From assembly GCA_018713145.1 (NCBI GenBank), contig DVFP01000028.1, forward strand, positions 46,688 to 110,687: 64,000 nucleotides of DNA, read 5' to 3'. The notes under the pieces are model-generated. The model worked only from the letters and a program-made list of their open reading frames with translations, was not told where the DNA came from and did not search any database. The translations under genes were made by a program, and so were the position numbers. Shown piece after piece: positions 42,298-50,521 of the stretch (positions within the stretch are counted from its first letter, which is position 1; every line of letters begins with the position of its first letter). Source of the DNA: Candidatus Scybalocola faecavium. GTDB taxonomy: Bacteria; Bacillota; Clostridia; Lachnospirales; Lachnospiraceae.

Positions 42298-43779
42298 TTA
42301 GTCCTCCTGAGCCCACTGAGCAAACAGTCCTTTGACTGCCGGATAAATTTTTGCAAACTGACGGTACTTCTTTTCATATTTTTCCACCAGCTCAGGATCC
42401 GGCTCAATGGTATCCACTACCCGGACAATGGCGTCTGCTGCCGCTTTTACTGACGGATATTCCCCGCAGGCCACAGCGGCTAACATAGCGCCGCCCATAG
42501 ACGGACCTTCTTCGGATTCCAGAAGATCCACCTTAATTCCAAGAACATTAGCCATGATCTTACACCACAAAGGACTCTTTGCTCCGCCGCCGCAGATCTT
42601 TGTCCGCTCAATATGCAGTCCCAGAGATTTTGCCACTTCAAAGGAATCTCTCATAGCAAAGGCCACGCCTTCTAAAACAGCCTGGGTCATATCGCTGCGG
42701 GTATTATCCATAGTCAGGCCGATAAATGTTCCACGGGCATTAGGATCATTGTGGGGAGAGCGCTCGCCCATAAGATAAGGCAGGAAAAATACATGATTTT
42801 CTCCAAGTTTGTGTATATCCGCCTGTTCTTTGCCGTAGTCTTTTGTTCCGATAATATCATCCATCCACCACTTATTGCAGGAAGCGGCACTAAGCATACA
42901 GCCCATGAGATGATAATGGCCATCCGCATGTCCAAAGGAATGAAGAGCATTATTTTCATCCACACCAAATTTGTCGCTGGAAATAAAAATGGTTCCGCTT
43001 GTTCCCAGGGAGATATTACACATGCCGTCCCCTACCGTGCCGGTACCTACAGCGGCTGCCGCATTATCCCCCGCTCCGGCAGCCACCTTGCAGCTTTGGG
43101 GCAGGCCGAGAGTCTGAGCCGCCTCCTGGGTTAATGTGCCAACTACATCATAGCTTTCATAAATGCGGGCCAGCTGATCTTTACGGATATGGCAGATCCG
43201 GATCATCTCGTCCGACCACTGGCGGTTTTTAACATCCAAAAGCAGCATACCGGAAGCATCCGACACATCGGTGCAGTGTACCCCTGTCATTTTATAAGCA
43301 ATATAGTCTTTAGGCAGCATGATCTTTGCAATACGGGCAAAGTTGTCCGGCTCATTTTGCCGCACCCATAACAGTTTTGGCGCAGTAAATCCGGCAAAGG
43401 CAATGTTAGCTGTATACTCAGACAGCTTATCCTTTCCGATCACATTGTTAAGATAATCCACTTCCTTTGTGGTGCGCCCGTCATTCCACAAGATCGCCGG
43501 CCGGATCACCTGATCTTTGTCATCCAGGATCACAAGTCCGTGCATCTGGCCGCCAAAGCTGATGCCGGCTACCTGGGACTTGTCACAGCCCCAGGTCAGT
43601 TCACGGATCCCCTCGACCACACCATTCCACCAATCTTCAGGATTTTGTTCAGACCAGCCGGGATGAGGGAAAGAAATCGGATATTCCTTTGACACGATTT
43701 TTTCAATTTTTCCAGAACCTTCCATAAGTAAAAGCTTTACCGCCGATGTTCCAAGATCCACACCAATATACAAACTCAT
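42298..43779 (-). CDS. xylB: Xylulokinase (FGGY family carbohydrate kinase)
   Basis: A 493-residue FGGY kinase. YIGVDLGTSAVKLLLM is the phosphate-1 loop; WSEQNPEDWW and GISFGGQMHGLV near residue 80 are typical of xylulokinase; NISLGTSGTIF is the adenosine-side loop, and GGGAKSPLWCKIMANV near 400 the second FGGY signature. It phosphorylates D-xylulose or a similar ketose. I use the ATG at 43779 behind AAGGAGGAG. It sits near a fucose-isomerase-like gene, so another ketose (fuculose-type) is possible. Confidence 0.85.
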   Translation of the reverse strand: MSLYIGVDLGTSAVKLLLMEGSGKIEKIVSKEYPISFPHPGWSEQNPEDWWNGVVEGIRELTWGCDKSQVAGISFGGQMHGLVILDDKDQVIRPAILWNDGRTTKEVDYLNNVIGKDKLSEYTANIAFAGFTAPKLLWVRQNEPDNFARIAKIMLPKDYIAYKMTGVHCTDVSDASGMLLLDVKNRQWSDEMIRICHIRKDQLARIYESYDVVGTLTQEAAQTLGLPQSCKVAAGAGDNAAAAVGTGTVGDGMCNISLGTSGTIFISSDKFGVDENNALHSFGHADGHYHLMGCMLSAASCNKWWMDDIIGTKDYGKEQADIHKLGENHVFFLPYLMGERSPHNDPNARGTFIGLTMDNTRSDMTQAVLEGVAFAMRDSFEVAKSLGLHIERTKICGGGAKSPLWCKIMANVLGIKVDLLESEEGPSMGGAMLAAVACGEYPSVKAAADAIVRVVDTIEPDPELVEKYEKKYRQFAKIYPAVKGLFAQWAQED

Positions 43780-43851
43780 TTTTGTTCTCCTCCTTTTTAA
43801 TATCAGCACCTATCGCTGCTTTCATCTGTAACGGTTCCGCCTGAAGGGCCG

Positions 43852-44736
43852 TTACTTTTTATCTTCCATAAATATTTCCGTAAAAATCCCCCTTAAGGGA
43901 TTGTCATTATCTTTATGCCAGGCCAGACTTAAACTGGGATCGCTGATCATATCTGTATTTAAAAAGCGCACCGACGGATTATCCTGCATAGCATTTCTTG
44001 AATCCAGGATACATACCCCTACACCGGCTTCCACCCACAGCATTTCTTCCTGGATCGACGAGGCATACCGGATGTTCGGATGCACTCCGGCCCGGCTTAA
44101 CGCCTCTTTGATCAGTCTGGGAGACATTTCCGAATCCTCTTCAGACACCATCATAAACACATCATTTTCAAAGTCCCCCAGTGTCACATAATCCCTGGAA
44201 GCCAGAGGGTGATTTTTATGTACCACAATATGATCTCTTGTTTCTTCAATCACTTTAAAATTAATATTTTCCCGGTAAGCCACATCAAATTTCAGAGTAA
44301 TGATCAGATCCAGTTCGCTGTCATAAAGCCGTTGGATCAGTCCGTTAAAACTGTAATTTCTCAGATTGATCTCTACGTTGGGATAATTAGCCGCAAAATG
44401 CCGAAGGGTTCCCGGGAACAGGTCCCCTACCCGTGCTCCGTCCAGAATACCGATATTAAGCTTTCCCGAGAGACCTTTAAAACTTTGCTTTGCTGTAAAC
44501 ACCGCCTTTTGATAATCTTCATAAATCCCCTGAAACCTTTCAAACAAAATATGACCTGCCGGCGTCAGGCGCACATTTCTGCCGGTCCGGATAAAAAGCT
44601 GAAGGTTCAGCTCTTTTTCCATGGAAAGGATCTGGCGGCTTAAGGCCGGCTGAGTAATATAAAGCTGCTGGGCTGCTTTTGTAAAGCTTAAGCACCTGGC
44701 CGCTGTAATAAAATATTTCATTTGTACAATGTTCAT
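43852..44736 (-). CDS. LysR-family transcriptional regulator
   Basis: A 294-residue LysR protein: HTH at residues 1-60 (MNIVQMKYFITAARCLSFTKAAQQ; LYITQPALSRQI), then a two-lobed effector-binding region (LNIGILDGARVGDLFPGTL; MLWVEAGVGVCILDSRN). The start at 44736 follows GGGGAAGG; the open frame goes on to 44799. The ending TAA is inside a GTAACGG/CCGTTAC hairpin. It lies between the kinase and the divergent URO-D gene and probably regulates one or both. Confidence 0.9.
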   Translation of the reverse strand: MNIVQMKYFITAARCLSFTKAAQQLYITQPALSRQILSMEKELNLQLFIRTGRNVRLTPAGHILFERFQGIYEDYQKAVFTAKQSFKGLSGKLNIGILDGARVGDLFPGTLRHFAANYPNVEINLRNYSFNGLIQRLYDSELDLIITLKFDVAYRENINFKVIEETRDHIVVHKNHPLASRDYVTLGDFENDVFMMVSEEDSEMSPRLIKEALSRAGVHPNIRYASSIQEEMLWVEAGVGVCILDSRNAMQDNPSVRFLNTDMISDPSLSLAWHKDNDNPLRGIFTEIFMEDKK

Positions 44737-44799
44737 AAACCTTCCCCGCTTTTCATCAAAACGATTACCAAAGTGCATGTATCCATTGTTTTTTTGCAT

Positions 44800-44876
44800 T
44801 TGAGAAAAAACTTTTTTCCATTTAAAATACTATTAAAGATACGTCCTATGTTTTTCACGGAAGCATGAAAAACATA
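44800..44876 (+). promoter_or_regulatory. Promoter of the URO-D-family gene with leader hairpin
   Basis: -35 TTGAGA (44800-44805), 17-base spacer, -10 TAAAAT (44823-44828). Twelve bases after the predicted start lies TATGTTTTTCA (44847-44857) paired with TGAAAAACATA (44866-44876). Confidence 0.5.
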
Positions 44877-44954
44877 TCGATCAGACTCTGGCATCTAAAA
44901 TAAGTATATAACAAAGCCCATGTAAATCAAACACTTTTTGGAGGAGGTATTTTT

Positions 44955-46079
44955 ATGAGCAAATACGAAGAAAATCTTGAGCGGATCAAAAAAGCCATTG
45001 CCTTTGAGCCGGTAGACCGCATCCCTGTGGCTCCCTGCGCCAATGCATACTATGCCAAAGCCTGCGGGCTGCCCTTAAAAACCTACATCACAGACTTTGA
45101 TGCCGCGTGTACGGTAAACTTGAAATGCCATGAGGACATGGACGCCGACGCCACACAAAACGTCATCTTTTCCCCGTTCCTGCTCCCGGCCCAATGGCTG
45201 TCAAAAATCGCCACACCGGGCAATGAGCTGGGGGATGATGATATGTGGCAGATCGTTGAACAGGCGGACTTTATGAAACAGGAAGATTACCAGATCATCC
45301 TGGATAAAGGTTTTGAATACTTTTTTGAAAAGTTCAAAAAAGAAAAACTGGATGACAATAATGCCAAGCTGGAGCCGTTTTTCGCAGCTAATCCGGCAGC
45401 TTACAAACGCTTCCACGATGCAGGGATTCCGTGTATTTGTGATTTTCTTATGATCACGCCCTTTGAATTCTTCTGCGGCGGCCGGGGCCTTGAAAACTTT
45501 TTTGCTGATGACCTTTTTGAGGAACCGGATATGATGGATGAGGTCTTTGCAAAAACCATGGAATATACTATGAAAACCTATCAGGCCCAGATGGATCAGC
45601 TTCACCCCATCGGCGTATGGATCGGCGGCTGGCGTACATCCCCCCAGATGCTTTCTCCGGCTCTGTGGGACCGTTTTGTATGGCCTTACTTTAAGCAATA
45701 TACAGACCTGTGCCTGAAAAATAACGTCATCCCCATTTTCCATTTGGATTCCTGCTGGGATCTGGCCATTGAACGCTTTCTTGAAATGCCTGCAAAAAAA
45801 TGCATCATGGCTCTGGACAGCACCACCGATATTCGCCGTGCCCGGAAAATCCTGGGGGATCACATGTGCATCCTGGGAGATGTTCCCGCCCAGCTCTTAG
45901 CCTTCGGCACCTATGATGATGTATACAAATATGTCACTGACGTTATTGATGACATTGGGCCTTTAGGCTATATTGCCGCCTCCGGCTGTGATATTCCTTC
46001 CAATGCCAAACCGGAAAACGCAAAAGCCATGGCGGATGCTGCCCACGATTACATTAAAAATCATCCCGGCTGCTGCTAA
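44955..46079 (+). CDS. Uroporphyrinogen decarboxylase (URO-D) family protein
   Basis: A 374-residue TIM-barrel protein of the URO-D superfamily (RIKKAIAFEPVDRIPVAP; IPIFHLDSCWDLAIERF; GYIAASGCDIPSNAKPENAKAM). Candidate zinc ligands His and Cys in HLDSC and GCDIP match MtaA/MtbA/CmuA-like methyltransferases better than heme-pathway HemE; no other heme gene is nearby. Such proteins often move methyl groups between corrinoid proteins and cofactors in demethylation. No corrinoid protein is encoded here, so the partner is elsewhere or the activity differs. GGAGGAGG precedes the ATG. Confidence 0.75.
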   Translation: MSKYEENLERIKKAIAFEPVDRIPVAPCANAYYAKACGLPLKTYITDFDAACTVNLKCHEDMDADATQNVIFSPFLLPAQWLSKIATPGNELGDDDMWQIVEQADFMKQEDYQIILDKGFEYFFEKFKKEKLDDNNAKLEPFFAANPAAYKRFHDAGIPCICDFLMITPFEFFCGGRGLENFFADDLFEEPDMMDEVFAKTMEYTMKTYQAQMDQLHPIGVWIGGWRTSPQMLSPALWDRFVWPYFKQYTDLCLKNNVIPIFHLDSCWDLAIERFLEMPAKKCIMALDSTTDIRRARKILGDHMCILGDVPAQLLAFGTYDDVYKYVTDVIDDIGPLGYIAASGCDIPSNAKPENAKAMADAAHDYIKNHPGCC

Positions 46080-46137
46080 ACATATCTCATGCCCCTAAAA
46101 GGCAAATTATTTCATAAAATCCCGCCTTTTCCTTAAG

Positions 46138-46181
46138 AAACATCAAGCTCCGGCCAAAGCTTTGGCCGGAGCTTGATGTTT
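46138..46181. terminator. 44-base perfect palindrome, probable bidirectional terminator
   Basis: AAACATCAAGCTCCGGCCAAAG is followed at once by its exact reverse complement. It lies between the convergent URO-D and isomerase genes. A second hairpin, GCTGTCTG/CAGACAGC (46213-46232), follows. Only three Ts follow the first stem, so termination may rely on the stem strength. Confidence 0.6.
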
Positions 46182-46267
46182 ATCACTGCCTGGCACAGCA
46201 GTTTTTGCACTAGCTGTCTGCTGACAGACAGCATTTTATAAAACCCTCTATGAATTTAACCCTGATA

Positions 46268-47743
46268 TTATGCAAATGGATTTTCTGTCTTGTAAGGAAG
46301 GACTCTTGGCTGATTATAGTCGATTTCTTCCGGCTCTACACCCACATATTTAAATACTTCATATAAAGCCTTGCCAAAATGGCCAAAAGCTACAGCGCCA
46401 TGATGAGGATAATTTTTCTCTATAAGGACATGGCGGTAAAATCTTCCCATTTCCTGAATCGCAAATACACCAATAGCGCCAAAGGAACGGGTAGCCACAG
46501 GAAGGACTTCGCCTTCTGCCACATAAGCCCGCAATTTTGCGTCAGAGGTGCTCTGGAGACGGAAGAATGTAATATTACCGGGGATAATATCACCTTCCAA
46601 AGTTCCCTGAGTTACTTCTTCAGGCAGTGTTCTGGCCATGATCCTCTGGAAATTCATGGAGCAGGAAGTCAGCTTGCTGGCAGCAGTATTTCCGCAGTGG
46701 AAGCCCATAAAGGTATCTTTCTGAGTATAATCATATTTGCCTTTAATATCTTCGTTATAAATGTCAGCCGGAACAGTATTATTAATATCCAGCAGTGTCA
46801 CTGTATCCTGAGATACAACCGTTCCGATAAACTCGCTGAGAGCGCCGTAAATATCCACTTCGCAGGAAACAGGGATACCTCTGTCAGTCAGACGGCTGTT
46901 GACATAGCAGGGTACAAAGCCAAACTGTGTCTGGAATGCAGGCCAGCACTTTCCGGCAATGGCTACATATTTTCTGGAACCTTTGTGAGCCTCTACCCAA
47001 TCTAAAAGTGTCAGCTCATACTGAGCCAGCTTTGGCAGTACCTCAGGCTTTTTATTTCCTGCGCCAAGCTCTTCTTCCATGCTTTTAACCACTTCAGGAA
47101 TACGGGGATCCCCTGCATGTTTATTAAATGCTTCAAACAGATCCAGCTCAGAATTTTCCTCAATTTCCACGCCCAGATTGTAAAGCTGCTTAATGGGAGC
47201 ATTGCAGGCCAAAAAGTCCTGTGGACGAGGGCCGAAGCTGATGATCTTTAAGTTATTCAGACCTACGATGGCACGGGCAACAGGCATGAAATCATTGATC
47301 ATATCTGCCACTTCATCCGCAGTGCCTACCGGATATTCCGGGATATAAGCCCGGATATTGCGCAGCTTCAAGTTATAGCTGGCATTAAGCATACCGCAGT
47401 ATGCGTCTCCGCGGCCGTCAATAAGATTTGTTCCGGTTTCCTCAGCGGCAGCGGCAAACATTACCGGGCCGTCAAAATATTTAGCCAGCAGAGTCTCGCT
47501 TGTTTCAGGACCAAAGTTTCCAAGATAAACGACAAGAGCATTGCAGCCGGCTGCATTAACATCAGCCAAAGCCTGCTGCATATGGACTTCGCTTTCTACG
47601 ACAACGGGACATTCATAAATCTCCCCATATTTGGCTTTGTAAGAAGCTACAACTGCCTTTCTGCGGCTCTCAGACAAAGTCATTGGGAAACAATCCCGGC
47701 TTACAGCCACAATACCCATTTTAATCTCAGGAATGTTATTCAT
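46268..47743 (-). CDS. L-fucose/L-arabinose isomerase family protein
   Basis: A 491-residue protein of the FucI/AraA-like superfamily. VSRDCFPMTLSESRRKAV at the N-terminus, NFGPETSETLLAKYF, the cofactor-proximal GFVPCYVNSRLTDRGIPVSCEVDI and DTFMGFHCGNTAASKL match; the C-terminal His block NYPHHGAVAFGHFG ends it. Family members interconvert aldoses and ketoses with Mn2+. With the kinase at 42298 a route aldose to ketose to ketose phosphate is plausible. DUF4867 follows upstream, a usual companion. Confidence 0.8.
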   Translation of the reverse strand: MNNIPEIKMGIVAVSRDCFPMTLSESRRKAVVASYKAKYGEIYECPVVVESEVHMQQALADVNAAGCNALVVYLGNFGPETSETLLAKYFDGPVMFAAAAEETGTNLIDGRGDAYCGMLNASYNLKLRNIRAYIPEYPVGTADEVADMINDFMPVARAIVGLNNLKIISFGPRPQDFLACNAPIKQLYNLGVEIEENSELDLFEAFNKHAGDPRIPEVVKSMEEELGAGNKKPEVLPKLAQYELTLLDWVEAHKGSRKYVAIAGKCWPAFQTQFGFVPCYVNSRLTDRGIPVSCEVDIYGALSEFIGTVVSQDTVTLLDINNTVPADIYNEDIKGKYDYTQKDTFMGFHCGNTAASKLTSCSMNFQRIMARTLPEEVTQGTLEGDIIPGNITFFRLQSTSDAKLRAYVAEGEVLPVATRSFGAIGVFAIQEMGRFYRHVLIEKNYPHHGAVAFGHFGKALYEVFKYVGVEPEEIDYNQPRVLPYKTENPFA

Positions 47744-47863
47744 GTTTTTTATCCTCCTTTTCCGGGCGTCTTTTGCCCAAACAAAATCCCCTTTGGGATC
47801 TCTTTTTTTAATAATAAATATTTATGCCCCCTGTATAAGCCGGCTGTAGGGCCCCTGCCAGAC

Positions 47864-48499
47864 TTACACTGTAAGGTTTTCGCCTTTTAATCCTGTAAAA
47901 GCGCCGTCAGCGTCCAGACCGGACTCAGGATGAGCGATCAGCCATTTATTTCTTGCAAACAGCAGACGATCCTCACGTACCATCGGTTCACAAGCTTCTA
48001 TATCTGTGTTGGTGCCTTTTGGGAGCACAACGATCACCTTAAAACCGCCGTCTTTCCCATTGCATGGGGCATAATGAAGCGTTGTGGCGTAAAGCTCGAT
48101 GACACTTCCTGCCGGCGCGTAAAAGGCCTCCATTTTTGATGTATCGTAAGTAAAATCATCTTCAATATCCTGCTGCATACCCACGATAAATACCGCGTCT
48201 GTTGCCGGGATATTGATCTCGGAATTGCGGTGGTATTCCACAGCGTTCAGCTTGTGGTTATTTCCATTACAATAACCGATCTGCACCGGCATACCGCCGA
48301 ATAAGCTGCGGGAAACGGCCCCACATGCCGGATCGGCCTCTAAATCCTCGTCTCCTGCCACATAAACTGTAGAATCTTCAGGCAGCGGCGTGTCCTTCAT
48401 CTTCTCCAGCAGACCATCCACATTCAGGCCTTCCACCAAACGTCCGTACTTTTTAAAAGCCTCGTCTGTAATGGGCCTGACTTTCATGGAACTACCCAT
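47864..48499 (-). CDS. DUF4867 family protein (cupin-like)
   Basis: A 211-residue protein I place in DUF4867: VRPITDEAFKKYGRLVEGLN, CNGNNHKLNAVEYHRNSEIN, and APAGSVIELYATTLHYAPC, a cupin-like beta barrel with His/Glu residues where ureidoglycolate-lyase-type cupins bind metal. It is the gene before the fucose-isomerase-like gene and likely co-transcribed, suggesting a step in the same sugar pathway such as epimerisation or lactone handling. No experimental role is known to me. GGGGAG precedes the ATG. Confidence 0.75.
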   Translation of the reverse strand: MGSSMKVRPITDEAFKKYGRLVEGLNVDGLLEKMKDTPLPEDSTVYVAGDEDLEADPACGAVSRSLFGGMPVQIGYCNGNNHKLNAVEYHRNSEINIPATDAVFIVGMQQDIEDDFTYDTSKMEAFYAPAGSVIELYATTLHYAPCNGKDGGFKVIVVLPKGTNTDIEACEPMVREDRLLFARNKWLIAHPESGLDADGAFTGLKGENLTV

Positions 48500-48603
48500 T
48501 TGTAAACACTCCCCTTTCGTAGATCAACCCTTTAATTGATTAAGTTTATTGATTAAACTAATTATCTTTATCATAAACAAAAAACCGTAAAAGGTCAATA
48601 GTC

Positions 48604-50325
48604 TTATTGCAACAATATAACCACATTCTCCTGAGCACTATTCACATAACACAGGTAAAAAGAACCATTGGCCTGTAAAAAGCCCACGAAATATTCATCC
48701 GGCCCTAAAGTATACACAGAATAACTCTCATCGTATTCCGGCTCATAAATAAGCATATCCTGACCGGAGAAAATATACATATGGCCATTAACCTCTTTAT
48801 AGGTAAAGGTATTTCCCGAGTCACTGTAAATTTCCTCCATCGCTCCGGTTTCAAAGTCTACCTTCACTAACGTATCCGGAGCAAAGCCATCCGTCTGAGG
48901 ATCCGGATCTGCCTGAGCCCATATGCCGCTGCCATCCTGACACACATCAAAATCAAGAATATACAGCTCTGATGTCAATGTCTGAGTCTCCCCTGTATCC
49001 ATATCATAAACTTTGATGACACAAGGATAGTAGCTCTCCGGATCCGTTACTTCACTATAATAGATCCTGCGGCCATGAACCTCAAAGGACATGCCCCGCT
49101 CTGTCAGCCGGGCGATAAGATTCCCCTCAGGATCATAAACGCAGATAGGCACCGGCGACACATCACTTCTCTGACCTGTTGTCACAAAGAAATCCGAACC
49201 TACATATTCCACATAGCTTTGACTGATTTCAAGGGCATGTTCTGAGGGCTGTGCCAGATCAAAATAGTAAATGGCAGGATTCATCCAGTCCTGGGCTGTA
49301 CTTGAGTAGTAATACAGCCGGTCCCCTGTACAGCCTCCCAGGTAAATATTGCGCACAGCGTTACTGTACAAAGTCTCCATGCTGCCGGAAGAAATATCCA
49401 AACGGTAGATGACCGAAGATCCCGTCATCCCATCTTCAGACGTAGTATTGGCAGCCACATACAGCGTTGTCCCATTTGTCACTGCCATACTTAAATACCA
49501 GGACTCCTCACTGTCATAATGGAAGGTTTGCGTCAAAGTTTCATCATAAATATCAATGCCGTCTAAATCAACAATGATAAACTTCCCATTGGCAAAATAC
49601 AGATCATTATAAGTAATAACCCATGGATTATCTACCGTGTCCTCTCCGGCAGCATCCCGGGCGGATTCAACCTCTGAAGGGAGGGTCTGATCCCCGGTTT
49701 CCAAAGCCTGGGTTTCTGTCTGAGATTCTCCATTTTCCTCATGGACACTTCCATCTGCATTGCTTTCATCTGCAGTATCCGGCGGCACAGCATCGGGCCC
49801 CGGATTGCCATTGGCCAAGTAATCATTGATCTCCTGCTCTTTTTCCTCCAGCACTTCCGGATCATCCACCACAGTTATGCCGTGATCAATAACCGCTCTT
49901 GCCTGGTTGTAATCCCCCAGGGCAATATAGGCGTCACACAAACGCGTATATGCGGCAGACCGGGTTTCATCCATCTGGATCGCTTTACGGAAAGCCTCGA
50001 TGGCAGAATGATAATCTGCCTCCTGATAATATTCCTCTCCGATTTCCATCTGCTGAGCATAGGCCCGACGATTCCTTCCCCCGAAAATAAGCACACACGC
50101 TACAATAATTGCTATGACCAGCACTCCCGCCCCTACGATGAGACCTACAAGAAAGCCGGTCTTTTTCTTTTTAGGATCCTGCTGGGGCTGTACCGGCCCT
50201 GGCGGCATTTGAAAAATGTCCGGTACAGGAGCATCTTCTTCCCCGACATTTTCCATAGGTTTTCCGCACTTGGTACAAAACAAAGCGTCATCTTCATTTT
50301 TATGACCGCAATAAATACAATACAT
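48604..50325 (-). CDS. Zinc-ribbon, single-pass membrane protein with TPR and DUF5050-like domain
   Basis: A 573-residue protein. Residues 2-20 are a zinc ribbon (CIYC and CTKC pairs), one membrane helix follows (GFLVGLIVGAGVLVIAIIVA, about 53-75), then two TPR-like helical units (EEYYQEADYHSAIEAFRKAI; AYIALGDYNQARAVIDHG), an acidic linker, and about 330 residues of WD/DUF5050-like beta-propeller repeats facing outside. The start at 50325 has GGGGG upstream; the longer frame to 50391 has no site. This zinc-ribbon/TPR design is common in Lachnospiraceae; its function is unknown. Confidence 0.8.
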   Translation of the reverse strand: MYCIYCGHKNEDDALFCTKCGKPMENVGEEDAPVPDIFQMPPGPVQPQQDPKKKKTGFLVGLIVGAGVLVIAIIVACVLIFGGRNRRAYAQQMEIGEEYYQEADYHSAIEAFRKAIQMDETRSAAYTRLCDAYIALGDYNQARAVIDHGITVVDDPEVLEEKEQEINDYLANGNPGPDAVPPDTADESNADGSVHEENGESQTETQALETGDQTLPSEVESARDAAGEDTVDNPWVITYNDLYFANGKFIIVDLDGIDIYDETLTQTFHYDSEESWYLSMAVTNGTTLYVAANTTSEDGMTGSSVIYRLDISSGSMETLYSNAVRNIYLGGCTGDRLYYYSSTAQDWMNPAIYYFDLAQPSEHALEISQSYVEYVGSDFFVTTGQRSDVSPVPICVYDPEGNLIARLTERGMSFEVHGRRIYYSEVTDPESYYPCVIKVYDMDTGETQTLTSELYILDFDVCQDGSGIWAQADPDPQTDGFAPDTLVKVDFETGAMEEIYSDSGNTFTYKEVNGHMYIFSGQDMLIYEPEYDESYSVYTLGPDEYFVGFLQANGSFYLCYVNSAQENVVILLQ

Positions 50326-50521
50326 CGATCTGCCCCCTAATCTTTTCATCTTAACCGGATGTTGGGACAAAATACCTTTTGACCTCAACATAATTACAAT
50401 TGTATTTTAGCACAGGACTTGCCTGCCAACAACTCCCGTCCGGGTATTTTTAATGTGTTGTCATTTTTGTGTCATGTGATAAAATCATACTTAGATAATC
50501 GTCTGAAAAAGGAGAATCGCT

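Noticed and set aside
45201..45863. 220-codon open frame opposite the URO-D-family gene
   Set aside because: Antisense shadow of a conserved gene; low-complexity, His/Phe-rich translation typical of reversed coding strand.
44955..46079. Heme-pathway uroporphyrinogen decarboxylase (hemE)
   Set aside because: No heme gene nearby, and the His/Cys pattern suits methyltransferase-like relatives better.
46379..47005. 208-codon open frame opposite the isomerase-like gene
   Set aside because: Shadow of the conserved gene, no motif and no initiation signals.
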